NCBI GenBank assembly: GCA_020634155.1
Contig: JACKCI010000002.1
Coordinates: 372,001-436,000, forward strand
Length of the DNA: 64,000 nt
Origin: Anaerolineales bacterium
GTDB lineage: Bacteria > Chloroflexota > Anaerolineae > Aggregatilineales > J027
Direction of reading: 5' to 3'
This document shows, in pieces, positions 16,191 to 25,434 of the stretch (within the stretch, counting starts at the first letter, position 1; every line of letters starts with the position of its first letter). The notes under the pieces are model-generated. The model was not told the DNA's origin. It searched no databases and worked only from the letters and a program-made list of their open reading frames with translations. The translations under genes were made by a program, and so were the position numbers.

Positions 16191-16253
16191 TGGTTGTATC
16201 CCGTTAACTAGGATAGAATGTGGCCTAACAAAGTATTGGCGAGAAGGTTGGTT

Positions 16254-16655
16254 ATGCGTGCCGGAGTAAAACCCCAGCGTCCCTTTGGCGTCAAGATGTT
16301 AATAGTGTTACAGATTCTCAACGCCGTTGTCATCTTGGCCCTCATTATCTTTGTGAATCTGAATGAAGTCAAGCGTGAACTTGAAGGAATTGACCTCGAC
16401 CAGATCAATCAAAGCCTTGCCATTGATGGTGTCTATGCTGTTCTTGGGCTAATCATCGCCTATGGGCTGTATCGCTTGCGTTACTGGGCATGGATTGCCA
16501 TCATTTTGTGGGCAGGAACCCGTATGCTCAATAGTTTATCGCTCTACATCGAAGGTGAACCCAACTATCTAGTGATGTTGCGCGATGTTCTGATTGTGTT
16601 TTACATGAATCAACGTGATGTTCAGCAAGTCTTTATAGGGGGTAGGCATGGATGA
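16254..16655 (+). CDS. Small membrane protein, unknown function
   Basis: 133 residues from the ATG at 16254, which has GAGAAGG upstream; the earlier in-frame ATG at 16218 lies inside a promoter-like TAGAAT (16214-16219). Three hydrophobic helices are visible (about residues 16-36, 55-80 and a shorter one near 85-105). I do not recognise a family. It overlaps the next gene by eight bases, so it is translationally coupled to the VPS62-like protein and probably works in the same membrane process. Confidence 0.7.
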   Translation: MRAGVKPQRPFGVKMLIVLQILNAVVILALIIFVNLNEVKRELEGIDLDQINQSLAIDGVYAVLGLIIAYGLYRLRYWAWIAIILWAGTRMLNSLSLYIEGEPNYLVMLRDVLIVFYMNQRDVQQVFIGGRHG

Positions 16656-18450
16656 TTTGCGATTGCTGCGGGAGTATGAACCCATCATTCATTTTACCCA
16701 AGGTGAGCTATTCTTTCCGTGTGCTGTTGAGGATTACGTAGCCCAATGCAACTTATGGTTGCGCCCCCCCCAAGGCAAGCCACAGCGCCTTGTTCCTGTT
16801 GGTGAATTAACCCTCGATAAACTGGCTGAATACGAGACCGTACCCCCTGACCACACTCTGTTTATGCGTTTTGTCCAAGAGCCACTTGATGGAGTCACCT
16901 ATCAACGCTGGCGACGCCGTAAAGACCGTCCGCGTTTCCATGCACCGGGGCGTCTAGCGCGGGTCGGATTGGTAGCGCGTATTGCGGACTCGGCTTTTGA
17001 CTTAACGCTGTTGGTGCGTGGCAAGGTACCCGGTGGTACAGCCGCCGCTGCCGAGGTGCAATATCGTCAGATGCCACCGCGCTATATCTATTATGGGCGG
17101 GTAGTGCGCGAAGGTGGCTATATCATTCTGCACTATCTCTATTTCTACACTATGAACAACTGGCGCTCCGGCTTTTTTGGGGTTAATGACCATGAGGCTG
17201 ACTGGGAGCAAGTGCTGGTCTATCTAGAAGACAACGGCGAAGCGCCACCAACACCCGCATGGGTGGCCTATGCTGCCCATGATTATTCGGGGGATGACCT
17301 GCGGCGGCGTTGGGATGACCACACCGATTTAACGCTTGTTGGCAATCACCCTGTTGTCTATGCTGGAGCGGGTTCACATGCCAGCTATTTTATGGCGGGC
17401 GAATACCTTGCCAATGTTGAACTCAAATTCTTAGAACCCCTCAATCGGGCTACGAGTGTCTTCCAGACCATTTGGACGAAGCTGCTCGGTCAGAGTGTCC
17501 ATACCAACATGGCATCCCACCAACAGGGTATTTTCAGTTTGCCGTTTATTGATTATGCGCGTGGGGATGGCCTGAAAATTGGCCCCAACCAAGACGTAGA
17601 ATGGACACCTATCCTTATTTCGGATAAACAAGGCTGGGTTGACGATTATCGCGGCTTATGGGGCCTCGATAGCCGCGACCCACTCAAGGGCGAGAATGCG
17701 CCTAGTGGTCCCAAGTACAACCGTGATGGCACGGTGCGGCAGTCATGGCATAACCCCCTCGGCTGGGCAGGTCTGCATAAAGTTCCGCCGACTCGCGTGT
17801 CGGTACCAGTTCTGTATCGCACCATGATTGATATGCAAGAGGAACTGGACGCGACCAAAGAGAAAATCGAGCATAAACGTATCGCCTTGGCAGAGTTGGA
17901 GTTAAAGCTACAGGCCCTGCAACAATCAGAACACCTTGCACCCCTCAGCATAGCTCAACAGGAGCGCTTACAGGAAACCGAGGCTGACATCAACAAACTC
18001 TACAAGCGCCAAGCGGAACTTATTGATACCCTAAAAGCCAGCCAACGCTATGTTGAGGATTTGCAAGCAGGGCGGCGTAGCGACCCCCAAAGCCATATCA
18101 CCCACAAGCACCTCCCCCAAACCGAGACCGATATTCAAAGCAATCGTATCATTGAGGCATGGGCAGCGTTGAGTATCGGCTTGGTACTCATTGGAGCAGC
18201 GCTGGTAGTCATTGCTGACCCTGAGCGCTGGATACCGAGCTTGGCTTTTCTCGGCGGTACCTTAGTGGTCATCGAAGCCTTGTTTCGCAAGCGTCTGCAT
18301 CTGCTTTTGCTCAATGTAACGCTCGTCTTGGCGATCATCACGGCGGGGGTATTGGTCTATGAATTTTTTTGGCAACTGTTGGCGCTGGGCATGATTGGCA
18401 TTGCGTTGATGATTATCAGCAGTAATTTTCGGGAATTGCAGGGGCGTTAA
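16648..18450 (+). CDS. VPS62/DUF946-like protein with coiled coil and C-terminal membrane helices
   Basis: 600 residues. The first half resembles the VPS62/DUF946 domain known mainly from fungi and plants: a Tyr/His-rich LHYLYFYTMN segment, then NDHEADWEQVLVYLE (His182-Glu187), a central AAHDYSG and PVVYAGAGSHASYF near residue 240. Residues about 390-480 are a charged coiled coil (LDATKEKIEHKRIALAELELKL and on). About four hydrophobic segments follow from 505 to 590. No signal peptide. The histidines and acids of the HEADWE and GSHASYF motifs could bind a metal, but no reaction is known. Coupled to the small membrane protein upstream. Confidence 0.7.
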   Translation: MDDLRLLREYEPIIHFTQGELFFPCAVEDYVAQCNLWLRPPQGKPQRLVPVGELTLDKLAEYETVPPDHTLFMRFVQEPLDGVTYQRWRRRKDRPRFHAPGRLARVGLVARIADSAFDLTLLVRGKVPGGTAAAAEVQYRQMPPRYIYYGRVVREGGYIILHYLYFYTMNNWRSGFFGVNDHEADWEQVLVYLEDNGEAPPTPAWVAYAAHDYSGDDLRRRWDDHTDLTLVGNHPVVYAGAGSHASYFMAGEYLANVELKFLEPLNRATSVFQTIWTKLLGQSVHTNMASHQQGIFSLPFIDYARGDGLKIGPNQDVEWTPILISDKQGWVDDYRGLWGLDSRDPLKGENAPSGPKYNRDGTVRQSWHNPLGWAGLHKVPPTRVSVPVLYRTMIDMQEELDATKEKIEHKRIALAELELKLQALQQSEHLAPLSIAQQERLQETEADINKLYKRQAELIDTLKASQRYVEDLQAGRRSDPQSHITHKHLPQTETDIQSNRIIEAWAALSIGLVLIGAALVVIADPERWIPSLAFLGGTLVVIEALFRKRLHLLLLNVTLVLAIITAGVLVYEFFWQLLALGMIGIALMIISSNFRELQGR

Positions 18451-18459
18451 TTGTCAGAC

Positions 18460-18486
18460 AGGGGGACAGGTGCGACCTATCCCCCT
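18460..18486. terminator. Hairpin between convergent genes
   Basis: AGGGGGA (18460-18466) pairs with TCCCCCT (18480-18486), and AGGT with ACCT inside, across a three-base loop with one mismatch. It lies ten bases after the VPS62-like stop and 20 before the end of the convergent CBS gene. No T-run on either strand, so terminator action is likely but not certain. Confidence 0.5.
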
Positions 18487-18505
18487 ATGCTGATAGCAGA
18501 AGAGC

Positions 18506-18937
18506 TTAGGATTTAATACGAGATTTGACCAGCATCCGGAAAACATCAGATTCAGTCAGGATACCAACCAGCTTGCCCGCGTCATCAACCACGGGTAAGC
18601 CACTGACTTTCTTCTCTAGCATGATTTGGGCAGCATCTAGGATAGCCGCGTCCGCACCAATCGTCATGGGGTTTCGGGTCATCACCTTGTTAATGGTGAG
18701 TTGTGCCCAGAGGTAGTTTAGCTCCCAAATGCTCAAGGTAGTGGCGTCGGAGGGACTAGCCTCACGAATATCGCCAATGGTCACTATGCCTACCAACTTG
18801 CCATGATGATCGACCACTGGTAAACGCCGAATCTTGCGCTCTTTCATCATCTGATGGGCTTCACTAATCGGTGTTTCAGGGGTAACTGTCTGGACTGGAC
18901 TCGTCATCCATTCGCTAACCTTGATATCTTCGAGCAT
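18506..18937 (-). CDS. CBS-domain pair protein
   Basis: 143 residues made of two CBS domains and nothing else. Each has the signature pattern VMTxxPxTxxxxxxxxxAxxxMxxxxxxxLPVVD: SEWMTSPVQTVTPETP with RRLPVVDHHGKLVGIVT, and VMTRNPMTIGADA with SGLPVVDDAGKLVGILT. Such stand-alone pairs bind adenosine nucleotides and tune a partner; the partner cannot be read here. The ATG at 18937 is used because GGAG lies ten bases upstream; a TTG two codons earlier is too close to it. Confidence 0.9.
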   Translation of the reverse strand: MLEDIKVSEWMTSPVQTVTPETPISEAHQMMKERKIRRLPVVDHHGKLVGIVTIGDIREASPSDATTLSIWELNYLWAQLTINKVMTRNPMTIGADAAILDAAQIMLEKKVSGLPVVDDAGKLVGILTESDVFRMLVKSRIKS

Positions 18938-19083
18938 AAGCAAGCGACTCCTTCATTCTATATTATAAAGATACCATTTAGATTGTTTAAAACCCTATTA
19001 TCAATGGCCTCATTGCGAATTACAAACGACAGCATTTTAGGCTATTTTGCCTATAATTATTCGGTAGACAGGAGAGTCTAACC

Positions 19084-19857
19084 ATGTCTCGAATACTTGC
19101 CTTCATAATCATTCTACTGATGGTGAGCCTTGCAGTGACCCGTCAACCAACCTTTAGTCAAAACGACACGCCGCCTGCTTTCCAACTCTTGATATTGGAT
19201 GCCAGTTGGGGAACATTAAGCATGGGCTATGACCCCGACCCTGCTTTTGAGCGACTCCAAGAACATCTTGCCATGACGCAATCACCGCCTTTATTTGTTC
19301 TTGAACTGGACGACATCGCTAGCTACCACTGGAATTGGCAATCCATCACGCTCACCGAGGCCGCCACCCAGCGCCTTGCTGAGAACCTACCCGCCCGCCA
19401 CGCCAACCCCGATGTGCAGCGTCTCATTGACCTCAAAGAGAGCCTCGGTTGGGGCAACCCATTTGAATCGGCGCTCTATATCCAAGCTTTTGTGGTACTG
19501 GTCGATGGTGACTTTCTCTATGGCGGTATTTTCCTCGACCCCATGTCGCAAATGGCAATTAATTATCCCGTTATCCGTATTGAGATTGTGGAGGGTCAGG
19601 CCGTCTTCAACATCCTACCGACGCATATTCCCTTTGTCAGCTATGACCCCGTACCCCGTGAATCGACACCGCTTGATGAAGCCTATACACCCGTCATGGA
19701 GGGTGATCATCAACAAGCACCTGATTTTTTTGATAGTGCTGTTGATGGATGGGCAACCAGCGAAAACTCGGTCTATTTTCGGGCCTTTATTCGCAATGAA
19801 CGGCTATTTGAAGTTCTAGAAGCGGCAGAAAAATTGACGGGTGAACCTGAAGAATAG
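19084..19857 (+). CDS. Secreted protein, unknown function
   Basis: 257 residues with an N-terminal signal segment (ILAFIIILLMVSLAV). I recognise no domain. The mature part is rich in acidic and aromatic residues, without membrane helices or repeats, and has no cysteine, consistent with one extracellular globular domain. AGGAGAG precedes the ATG and TATAAT (19052-19057) with no clear -35 lies upstream. It stands alone between a CBS gene and the convergent exporter genes. Confidence 0.65.
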   Translation: MSRILAFIIILLMVSLAVTRQPTFSQNDTPPAFQLLILDASWGTLSMGYDPDPAFERLQEHLAMTQSPPLFVLELDDIASYHWNWQSITLTEAATQRLAENLPARHANPDVQRLIDLKESLGWGNPFESALYIQAFVVLVDGDFLYGGIFLDPMSQMAINYPVIRIEIVEGQAVFNILPTHIPFVSYDPVPRESTPLDEAYTPVMEGDHQQAPDFFDSAVDGWATSENSVYFRAFIRNERLFEVLEAAEKLTGEPEE

Positions 19858-19888
19858 GCCACCCGTCAACATCAAGGTACGGGGTTAA

Positions 19889-21703
19889 TTAGGCGAACAT
19901 CGTCGCCGACTGTTCGATGTATTCAAGGCTTTGGTGACGGAAGTAGGTGTTGTACAACTCAGCGTAGTGTCCACCTTGGGCCAATAGCTGGTCGTGGCTA
20001 CCTTCTTCGATAATCTCACCCTTGCTGAGAACGATGATGCGGTCAGCATTCTTGACCGTCGAGAGCCGATGAGCGACCACAATCGAGGTGCGATGTTGCA
20101 GGGCAATGTCCAAGCCTTCTTGAATGAGCGCCTCGGTCAAGGGGTCAATGCTGGCGGTGGCTTCATCCAAGATAAAGATGGAGGGGTCTTGTAACACTAC
20201 CCGCGCCAAGGCTACCAATTGCCGTTGGCCCATTGAAAGGTTACTGCCACGTTCCCCAACTTCCGTTCTAAGGCCATTGGGTAAGGTAGCAATCCAGTCT
20301 CCGTGTCCAATTTCATTAGCCACCGCAACCACTTGCTCATCGGTGGCTTCGGGTTTGCCATAGCGGATATTGTCCAGCACAGTGCCATCGAACAAGAATG
20401 GTGATTGGGTCACAATCCCCAAATGCTGACGATAGGCCGAGAGGTCAAACTTGCGGATGTCTTGCCCATCAATCAAAATGCGCCCACTCTGGAACTCATA
20501 GAAGCGGGCAATGAGCTTGGTGATGCTCGACTTACCCGAACCGGTATGCCCAACCAGCGCTAGTGTCTCCCCCGATTGAATGGTCAGGGAAAAGTTTTGT
20601 AGCACAGGTTCACCCGCTTTGTAGTGAAAGTTAACGCGCTCAAACATGATTTCGCCTTGAATGTGTTCAGGCTTGCGGTTATCGGTCTGCACTACATTTG
20701 CCTCGGCATCAATTAAAGCAAAGACGCGCTCACCCGCCGCCAGCCCTAGCTGAAACTGGCTCCAAAACGAGGCAATACTGGTCAGTGGGAACCAAAACAG
20801 AGCAATCCCTTGCAGGAACAGGTACCAGTCTCCAGTGGAGAGTGTACCCGCTTCAACCTTCAGACCGCCAAAGTACAGCAGGGAAGCGGTGCCAAAACCT
20901 GCAATGATATTCAAGATGGGGAAAATGCTGCTAAATACATAGCCTGTCCGCAGATTGATGCGGAAGGAACGACGGTTGACATCCGTAAACTCGTTATAAA
21001 CCGCGTGTTCTTGGCGGAAGGTCTTGGCGACACCAATCCCGCTGACCGTTTCTTGAATATGGGAACTGACCTCAGCGAGGATGCGGCGTGATTGTGTCAC
21101 CGTAAAGCGGGCTATCTTGCGGAAAGCCAGCGCCGTGAACACCACAAAAGGCGCAAGGGCCACCGTTATTAAGGTCAACTGCACATTGACCGTGAAGAGA
21201 TAGCCAATCAGGATGAAGACCAGCAGAATCTGGCTCATCAAGTCCATGGTGAGGTTGACCACTTGCGCGAAGGCTTGGGTATCGGAGGTCACACGGCTGA
21301 CAATCTTGCCAGATGGGTATTGGTCATAAAACGAGAGGTCGCGCTTTACCACCGCATCAAAGGCATCTTCGCGCATTTTCAGCACCACATTGCCCACCGA
21401 GACCGACCCCATCCAACGCCGAATGGCATTGAACAGCCATCCCAGCGCCCCCAAGATGGCAAGGATAATCGCCACCTCAAGAATGTAGTTACGAGTGGTC
21501 TTCTCCTGCAACGTGTCGAGGGTGCTGGCAATGAAAATCGGAAGCGCCGTATATAGAACCGAGGAGAGGAAAATCGTTATCGCAACGAAAATCATCCGAT
21601 TCTTTTCTGGCTGAAAATACTTGATGATACGCTCAACGAGTACGTTGTCTTGGTATTTACGATCGTATTCTTCGGCATCAAGGCCGTCCATGATAAAGCC
21701 CAT
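19889..21703 (-). CDS. ABC exporter half-transporter, subunit with intact Walker B
   Basis: 604 residues: an exporter-type six-helix membrane domain (residues about 45-340) and a nucleotide-binding domain. Walker A GHTGSGKSS, signature altered to LSMGQ (usual LSGGQ), Walker B IFILDEATASID with the catalytic Glu, and switch His in VVAHRLS. The gene starts six bases after the stop of the upstream partner gene, with AGGAG 11 bases before the ATG. The two subunits very probably form a heterodimer of the TM287/288 or BmrCD kind. Substrate (drug, lipid or peptide) unknown. Confidence 0.9.
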   Translation of the reverse strand: MGFIMDGLDAEEYDRKYQDNVLVERIIKYFQPEKNRMIFVAITIFLSSVLYTALPIFIASTLDTLQEKTTRNYILEVAIILAILGALGWLFNAIRRWMGSVSVGNVVLKMREDAFDAVVKRDLSFYDQYPSGKIVSRVTSDTQAFAQVVNLTMDLMSQILLVFILIGYLFTVNVQLTLITVALAPFVVFTALAFRKIARFTVTQSRRILAEVSSHIQETVSGIGVAKTFRQEHAVYNEFTDVNRRSFRINLRTGYVFSSIFPILNIIAGFGTASLLYFGGLKVEAGTLSTGDWYLFLQGIALFWFPLTSIASFWSQFQLGLAAGERVFALIDAEANVVQTDNRKPEHIQGEIMFERVNFHYKAGEPVLQNFSLTIQSGETLALVGHTGSGKSSITKLIARFYEFQSGRILIDGQDIRKFDLSAYRQHLGIVTQSPFLFDGTVLDNIRYGKPEATDEQVVAVANEIGHGDWIATLPNGLRTEVGERGSNLSMGQRQLVALARVVLQDPSIFILDEATASIDPLTEALIQEGLDIALQHRTSIVVAHRLSTVKNADRIIVLSKGEIIEEGSHDQLLAQGGHYAELYNTYFRHQSLEYIEQSATMFA

Positions 21704-21709
21704 AGTGGC

Positions 21710-23518
21710 CTAGTCTCCTGCTAGCGCTTGCGGTTGTTGGACTTCTAAAGGCGGAAGGGCCGCGTCATAACGGGCAAAGATACGGCGGTAGTGCGGTGAG
21801 ATGCGTAGTAGCTCCTCATGCTTGCCTGCCGCGACAATCTGCCCCCGCTCCAGCACAATAATATGGTCAGCCCAGCGAATCTGGGAGAGCCGATGGGTAA
21901 TGAGCAGGGTGGTGCGCCCTTGCTGGATACGGCGCAGGGCACGTTGAATCTCATCCTCGGTGGCACTGTCAATCGCGCTGGTCGAGTCGTCCAGAATCAA
22001 GATGCGCGGGTTATTGAGGAAGGCACGGGCCAGTGCAATACGTTGGCGTTGCCCACCCGACAGCGTAACCCCGCGCTCCCCAATCTTGGACTTGTAACCA
22101 TCATTGAAGGATAGAATAAAGTCATGGGCTTGGGCAGCCTTGGCCGCTTCCTCAATTTTCTCTTGAGGGGTATCGGGTGCGCCAAAGGCGATATTCTCAC
22201 CCACTGTCCGTGAAAAGAGGAAGATGTCTTGCTCAATCTTGGCAATCTGCGAGCGCAACGAGGCCATATTCCACTCGCGCACATCAATGCCATCAATCAG
22301 GATACGGCCTGAGCGCACGTCATAGGTGCGGTTCACCAACTGGGTGAGGGTACTTTTGCCGGAGCCTGTTTGTCCGACGATGGCAACTGTCTCGCCCGGC
22401 TTGACCTCAAAGGAGATATTATCGACCACCGTTTGCTTCTCAGAATAGCCGAAGCTGACGTTTTCAAACACAATATGCCCGTGCAATTCGCCTGTGTGCC
22501 CGCCCGTGTTCTCGTCCAATTCGGTCTCGGTGTTGATAATGCTCAGGATACGCTCGGCGCTAGTATAGCCCATCTGCAAGAGCGAAATGGCAAACAGCGA
22601 GAGAAAGGTCGGGAAACGCAAAATGTTCATGAGCAGCATCAAGGAAATCAATTCACCCAACACAATCTCACCACTGCGATAGAGCAGCGCCCCTTGCAAG
22701 AAAGCTGCCCCTAGCGCCACTGCATAGAACAGCATTGGCAAATACATGGCTTCAATCTGGCCTTGGCGCACAAAGTAGTTGCGGTACTTGCGGGCGTTCT
22801 CATAGAACTTCTTACGCTCGGCAGGCTCTTGGGAACTGGCCTTGACAACCTCAATACCTGAGATGGACTCCTCAAGGCGGGCATTCATCACCCCATATTG
22901 CGACCGTTGACGGGCCACCACGGGATTCAACCGCTTGTTATAGCGCACGGCGGTGATGAAATAAGTCACCACAAATAGCACCGGAACAGCCAACAACCGC
23001 ACATCAAGGGTAGCGATATAGGTCATCGGTACAACAAAGCCAAGGATAATCTCGAACATAAACATCACGCCCGGATTAATCATGGCATTCAACTGGCGTA
23101 CATCGTCAGTGGCGCGGGCCATAATATCTCCAACCCGCTGGCGGTCATGGAAGGTCTGGCTTTTACCAAGTAAGCTGATATAGAGGTCTTCACGGCTGTT
23201 GGCCTCAAGGCGTTGGGCGATGGTTTCGATAGCAAGGCTCCCAATCAAGGCAGCAAGGCCATCTAAAACCAGTAAACCCAGCACCAGCAGAGCGCCTATG
23301 AGCAAGGCATCCTTGGCATCGGGGTCGGTGAGTTTTTCGGCGGTACGACCAATCACCATCGACGCACTGGAGTACGACGTATAGGAAACCATATAGAGAA
23401 TGGCTGTAACCAACGCGAAATACTTGTAGCGACCCACATGAGAGAGTAACCAACGGAGGGTACTCACACGACTATATGGATAAGCATTTGCGACGGTAAA
23501 CTCGCGTTTTGTGGACAC
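21710..23518 (-). CDS. ABC exporter half-transporter, subunit with degenerate Walker B
   Basis: 602 residues, same layout as its partner. Walker A GQTGSGKST and signature LSGGQRQR are canonical, but Walker B reads ILILDDSTSAID: Asp replaces the catalytic Glu. The switch His in ITHRLS is kept. In known heterodimeric exporters this pattern marks the subunit that carries the non-hydrolysing site. Start is GTG at 23518 with a GGGGG-type ribosome site. First of two genes in the transcript. Confidence 0.9.
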   Translation of the reverse strand: MSTKREFTVANAYPYSRVSTLRWLLSHVGRYKYFALVTAILYMVSYTSYSSASMVIGRTAEKLTDPDAKDALLIGALLVLGLLVLDGLAALIGSLAIETIAQRLEANSREDLYISLLGKSQTFHDRQRVGDIMARATDDVRQLNAMINPGVMFMFEIILGFVVPMTYIATLDVRLLAVPVLFVVTYFITAVRYNKRLNPVVARQRSQYGVMNARLEESISGIEVVKASSQEPAERKKFYENARKYRNYFVRQGQIEAMYLPMLFYAVALGAAFLQGALLYRSGEIVLGELISLMLLMNILRFPTFLSLFAISLLQMGYTSAERILSIINTETELDENTGGHTGELHGHIVFENVSFGYSEKQTVVDNISFEVKPGETVAIVGQTGSGKSTLTQLVNRTYDVRSGRILIDGIDVREWNMASLRSQIAKIEQDIFLFSRTVGENIAFGAPDTPQEKIEEAAKAAQAHDFILSFNDGYKSKIGERGVTLSGGQRQRIALARAFLNNPRILILDDSTSAIDSATEDEIQRALRRIQQGRTTLLITHRLSQIRWADHIIVLERGQIVAAGKHEELLRISPHYRRIFARYDAALPPLEVQQPQALAGD

Positions 23519-23595
23519 AATGCCCCCTTCGTGGCCTTTTATGAACCTTTGTCAACGCTTGTTGAACTTGTCTAGTGTAGTACAGGGACTGTTAT

Positions 23596-23625
23596 TTGTC
23601 AAAGCAAAAACAGATGTTCTATTAT
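23596..23625 (+). promoter_or_regulatory. Predicted promoter of the exporter-LonB-EEP operon
   Basis: TTGTCA (23596-23601), 18-base spacer, TATTAT (23620-23625), about 35 bases before the ATG at 23660. Sequence match only. Confidence 0.5.
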
Positions 23626-23659
23626 ACCATGTTTTGCGCTTTATCGGTAAGATTAAGGC

Positions 23660-25420
23660 ATGTCTACAATCAAATCTCGCACCACTCAACGACGATGGCT
23701 GCTTGGCTATCTACGCCCCTACCGCTGGCGCTTGGTTTTTGCGCTGGTGATGCAGGGCGGTAATGCCGGAATCGGCTTGGCCTTTCCTGCCTTGATTCAA
23801 TCCATTGTCGATACCGTTATCAATGAGCAAGACGCTGCCAGCCTCAATAAAATCACCCTTTTCGCATTTGCGGGTCTTATGGTCTTTACCTTATCCGCCA
23901 TCGCGGGGTTGTACCATATCAACTACATTGGCGAACATGTTGTTATCGACATCCGTAAACAACTGTATAGCCATCTGCATACCCTGTCGATGGGCTTTTT
24001 TGCCGAACAACGCATCGGGGAGTTGGTCAGCCGCTTGTCCAATGACGTGGCCCGCATCCGTCAAACTATCACCGACAACGCCGTAGATGCTCTACAATAC
24101 ACAGTGGCAATGGTCGGTGCCTTGCTGATTATGCTATGGGTCAATCTGCAATTGACGCTCTTTGTGCTGGCGGTGCTGCCTATTGTGATGGGAATCGGGC
24201 TATTCTTAGGTTATTTTTCGCTGAAGGACAGCGCCAAAGTCCAACTTGAAGTGGCGGCCTCGACCATCATCGCCAATGAGGGCATCCAGAACATCCGCGA
24301 AGTCAAAAGCTTTGTGCGTTCCGATTATGAAGTTCAACGCTATGTCAAGGCCCTTGAGCGCTCCTTTAGCCATGTCCTCGGTTTGGTATGGGTGCGGGCG
24401 GTGCTGCGACCCATCATGCGTCTTATTTTCTACACTGGTACCCTCGCCATCCTGTGGTATAGCGCCCGTGAGGTATTGGCGGGACGGCTGACAGGGGGCG
24501 AGTTAGTGGCCTTCTTGTTGTATATGGTGGTCATTGGTCAATCTATTGCCCAAGTCAGCCACGCCTATACCCAAATTCAAGAGACCTTGGGAGCCACTGA
24601 GCGCATCTTTGAACTTCTCAGCACTCAACCCCTTATCCAAGACCAACCCAATGCCCAAGCTCTACCTGTAGTGGCAGGTAAAATCAGCTTTGAAGGTGTT
24701 GGTTTTCGCTATGAGGAGAATCAGCGGGTACTCCGCGACATCAACTTAGAGATTGAGGCGGGTGAGATTATCGCGCTGGTCGGGCCAAGTGGTGCGGGTA
24801 AAAGTACCCTTTTTAACCTCATCCCGCGTTTTTATGATGTGTCAGAAGGGGTGTTGAAACTTGATGATGTGGATGTCAAGACCGTGACTCAAGCCAGCCT
24901 CCGTGCCCAAGTGGGCATTGTGCCACAGGAATCATTGCTCTTTGGTGGCACCATCCATGAGAATATCCTGTATGGGCGCTTGGATGCCACCGAAAATGAG
25001 ATGATAGCTGCTGCCCAAGCCGCGAATGCCCATGACTTTGTGACTCAATTACCCGATGGTTATGAGACAGTGGTGGGTGAGCGCGGGGTACGCCTCAGTG
25101 GGGGCCAACGCCAACGGGTCGCCATTGCCCGCGCTATCCTCAAAGACCCACGTATTCTCCTATTAGACGAGGCCACCGCCAGCCTTGACAATGAAAGCGA
25201 ACACTTGGTGCAAGCTGCCCTTGAGCGCTTGATGCAAAACCGCACCACTGTGATTATCGCCCACCGCTTGAGTACAGTGCGGATTGCTCATCGTATTGCC
25301 GTGCTGGATCAAGGGCGCATGATTGAACTTGGCACCCATGCCGAATTAATGGCTTTGGGTGGCCTCTATGCCAAACTGTATGACATGCAATTTCGCCAAC
25401 AAGACTTGTTCGGAGACTAG
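23660..25420 (+). CDS. ABC exporter half-transporter, homodimer type
   Basis: 586 residues: exporter membrane domain (about 20-310) and an ATPase domain with Walker A GPSGAGKST, Q-loop VPQES, signature LSGGQRQR, Walker B ILLLDEATASLD and switch His in IAHRLS, all canonical. It therefore can act as a homodimer (MsbA/LmrA-like). The ATG lacks a strong ribosome site. A LonB-like protease gene follows after 14 bases, so the two share a transcript. Substrate unknown. Confidence 0.9.
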   Translation: MSTIKSRTTQRRWLLGYLRPYRWRLVFALVMQGGNAGIGLAFPALIQSIVDTVINEQDAASLNKITLFAFAGLMVFTLSAIAGLYHINYIGEHVVIDIRKQLYSHLHTLSMGFFAEQRIGELVSRLSNDVARIRQTITDNAVDALQYTVAMVGALLIMLWVNLQLTLFVLAVLPIVMGIGLFLGYFSLKDSAKVQLEVAASTIIANEGIQNIREVKSFVRSDYEVQRYVKALERSFSHVLGLVWVRAVLRPIMRLIFYTGTLAILWYSAREVLAGRLTGGELVAFLLYMVVIGQSIAQVSHAYTQIQETLGATERIFELLSTQPLIQDQPNAQALPVVAGKISFEGVGFRYEENQRVLRDINLEIEAGEIIALVGPSGAGKSTLFNLIPRFYDVSEGVLKLDDVDVKTVTQASLRAQVGIVPQESLLFGGTIHENILYGRLDATENEMIAAAQAANAHDFVTQLPDGYETVVGERGVRLSGGQRQRVAIARAILKDPRILLLDEATASLDNESEHLVQAALERLMQNRTTVIIAHRLSTVRIAHRIAVLDQGRMIELGTHAELMALGGLYAKLYDMQFRQQDLFGD

Positions 25421-25434
25421 AAAGGACGCTATCC

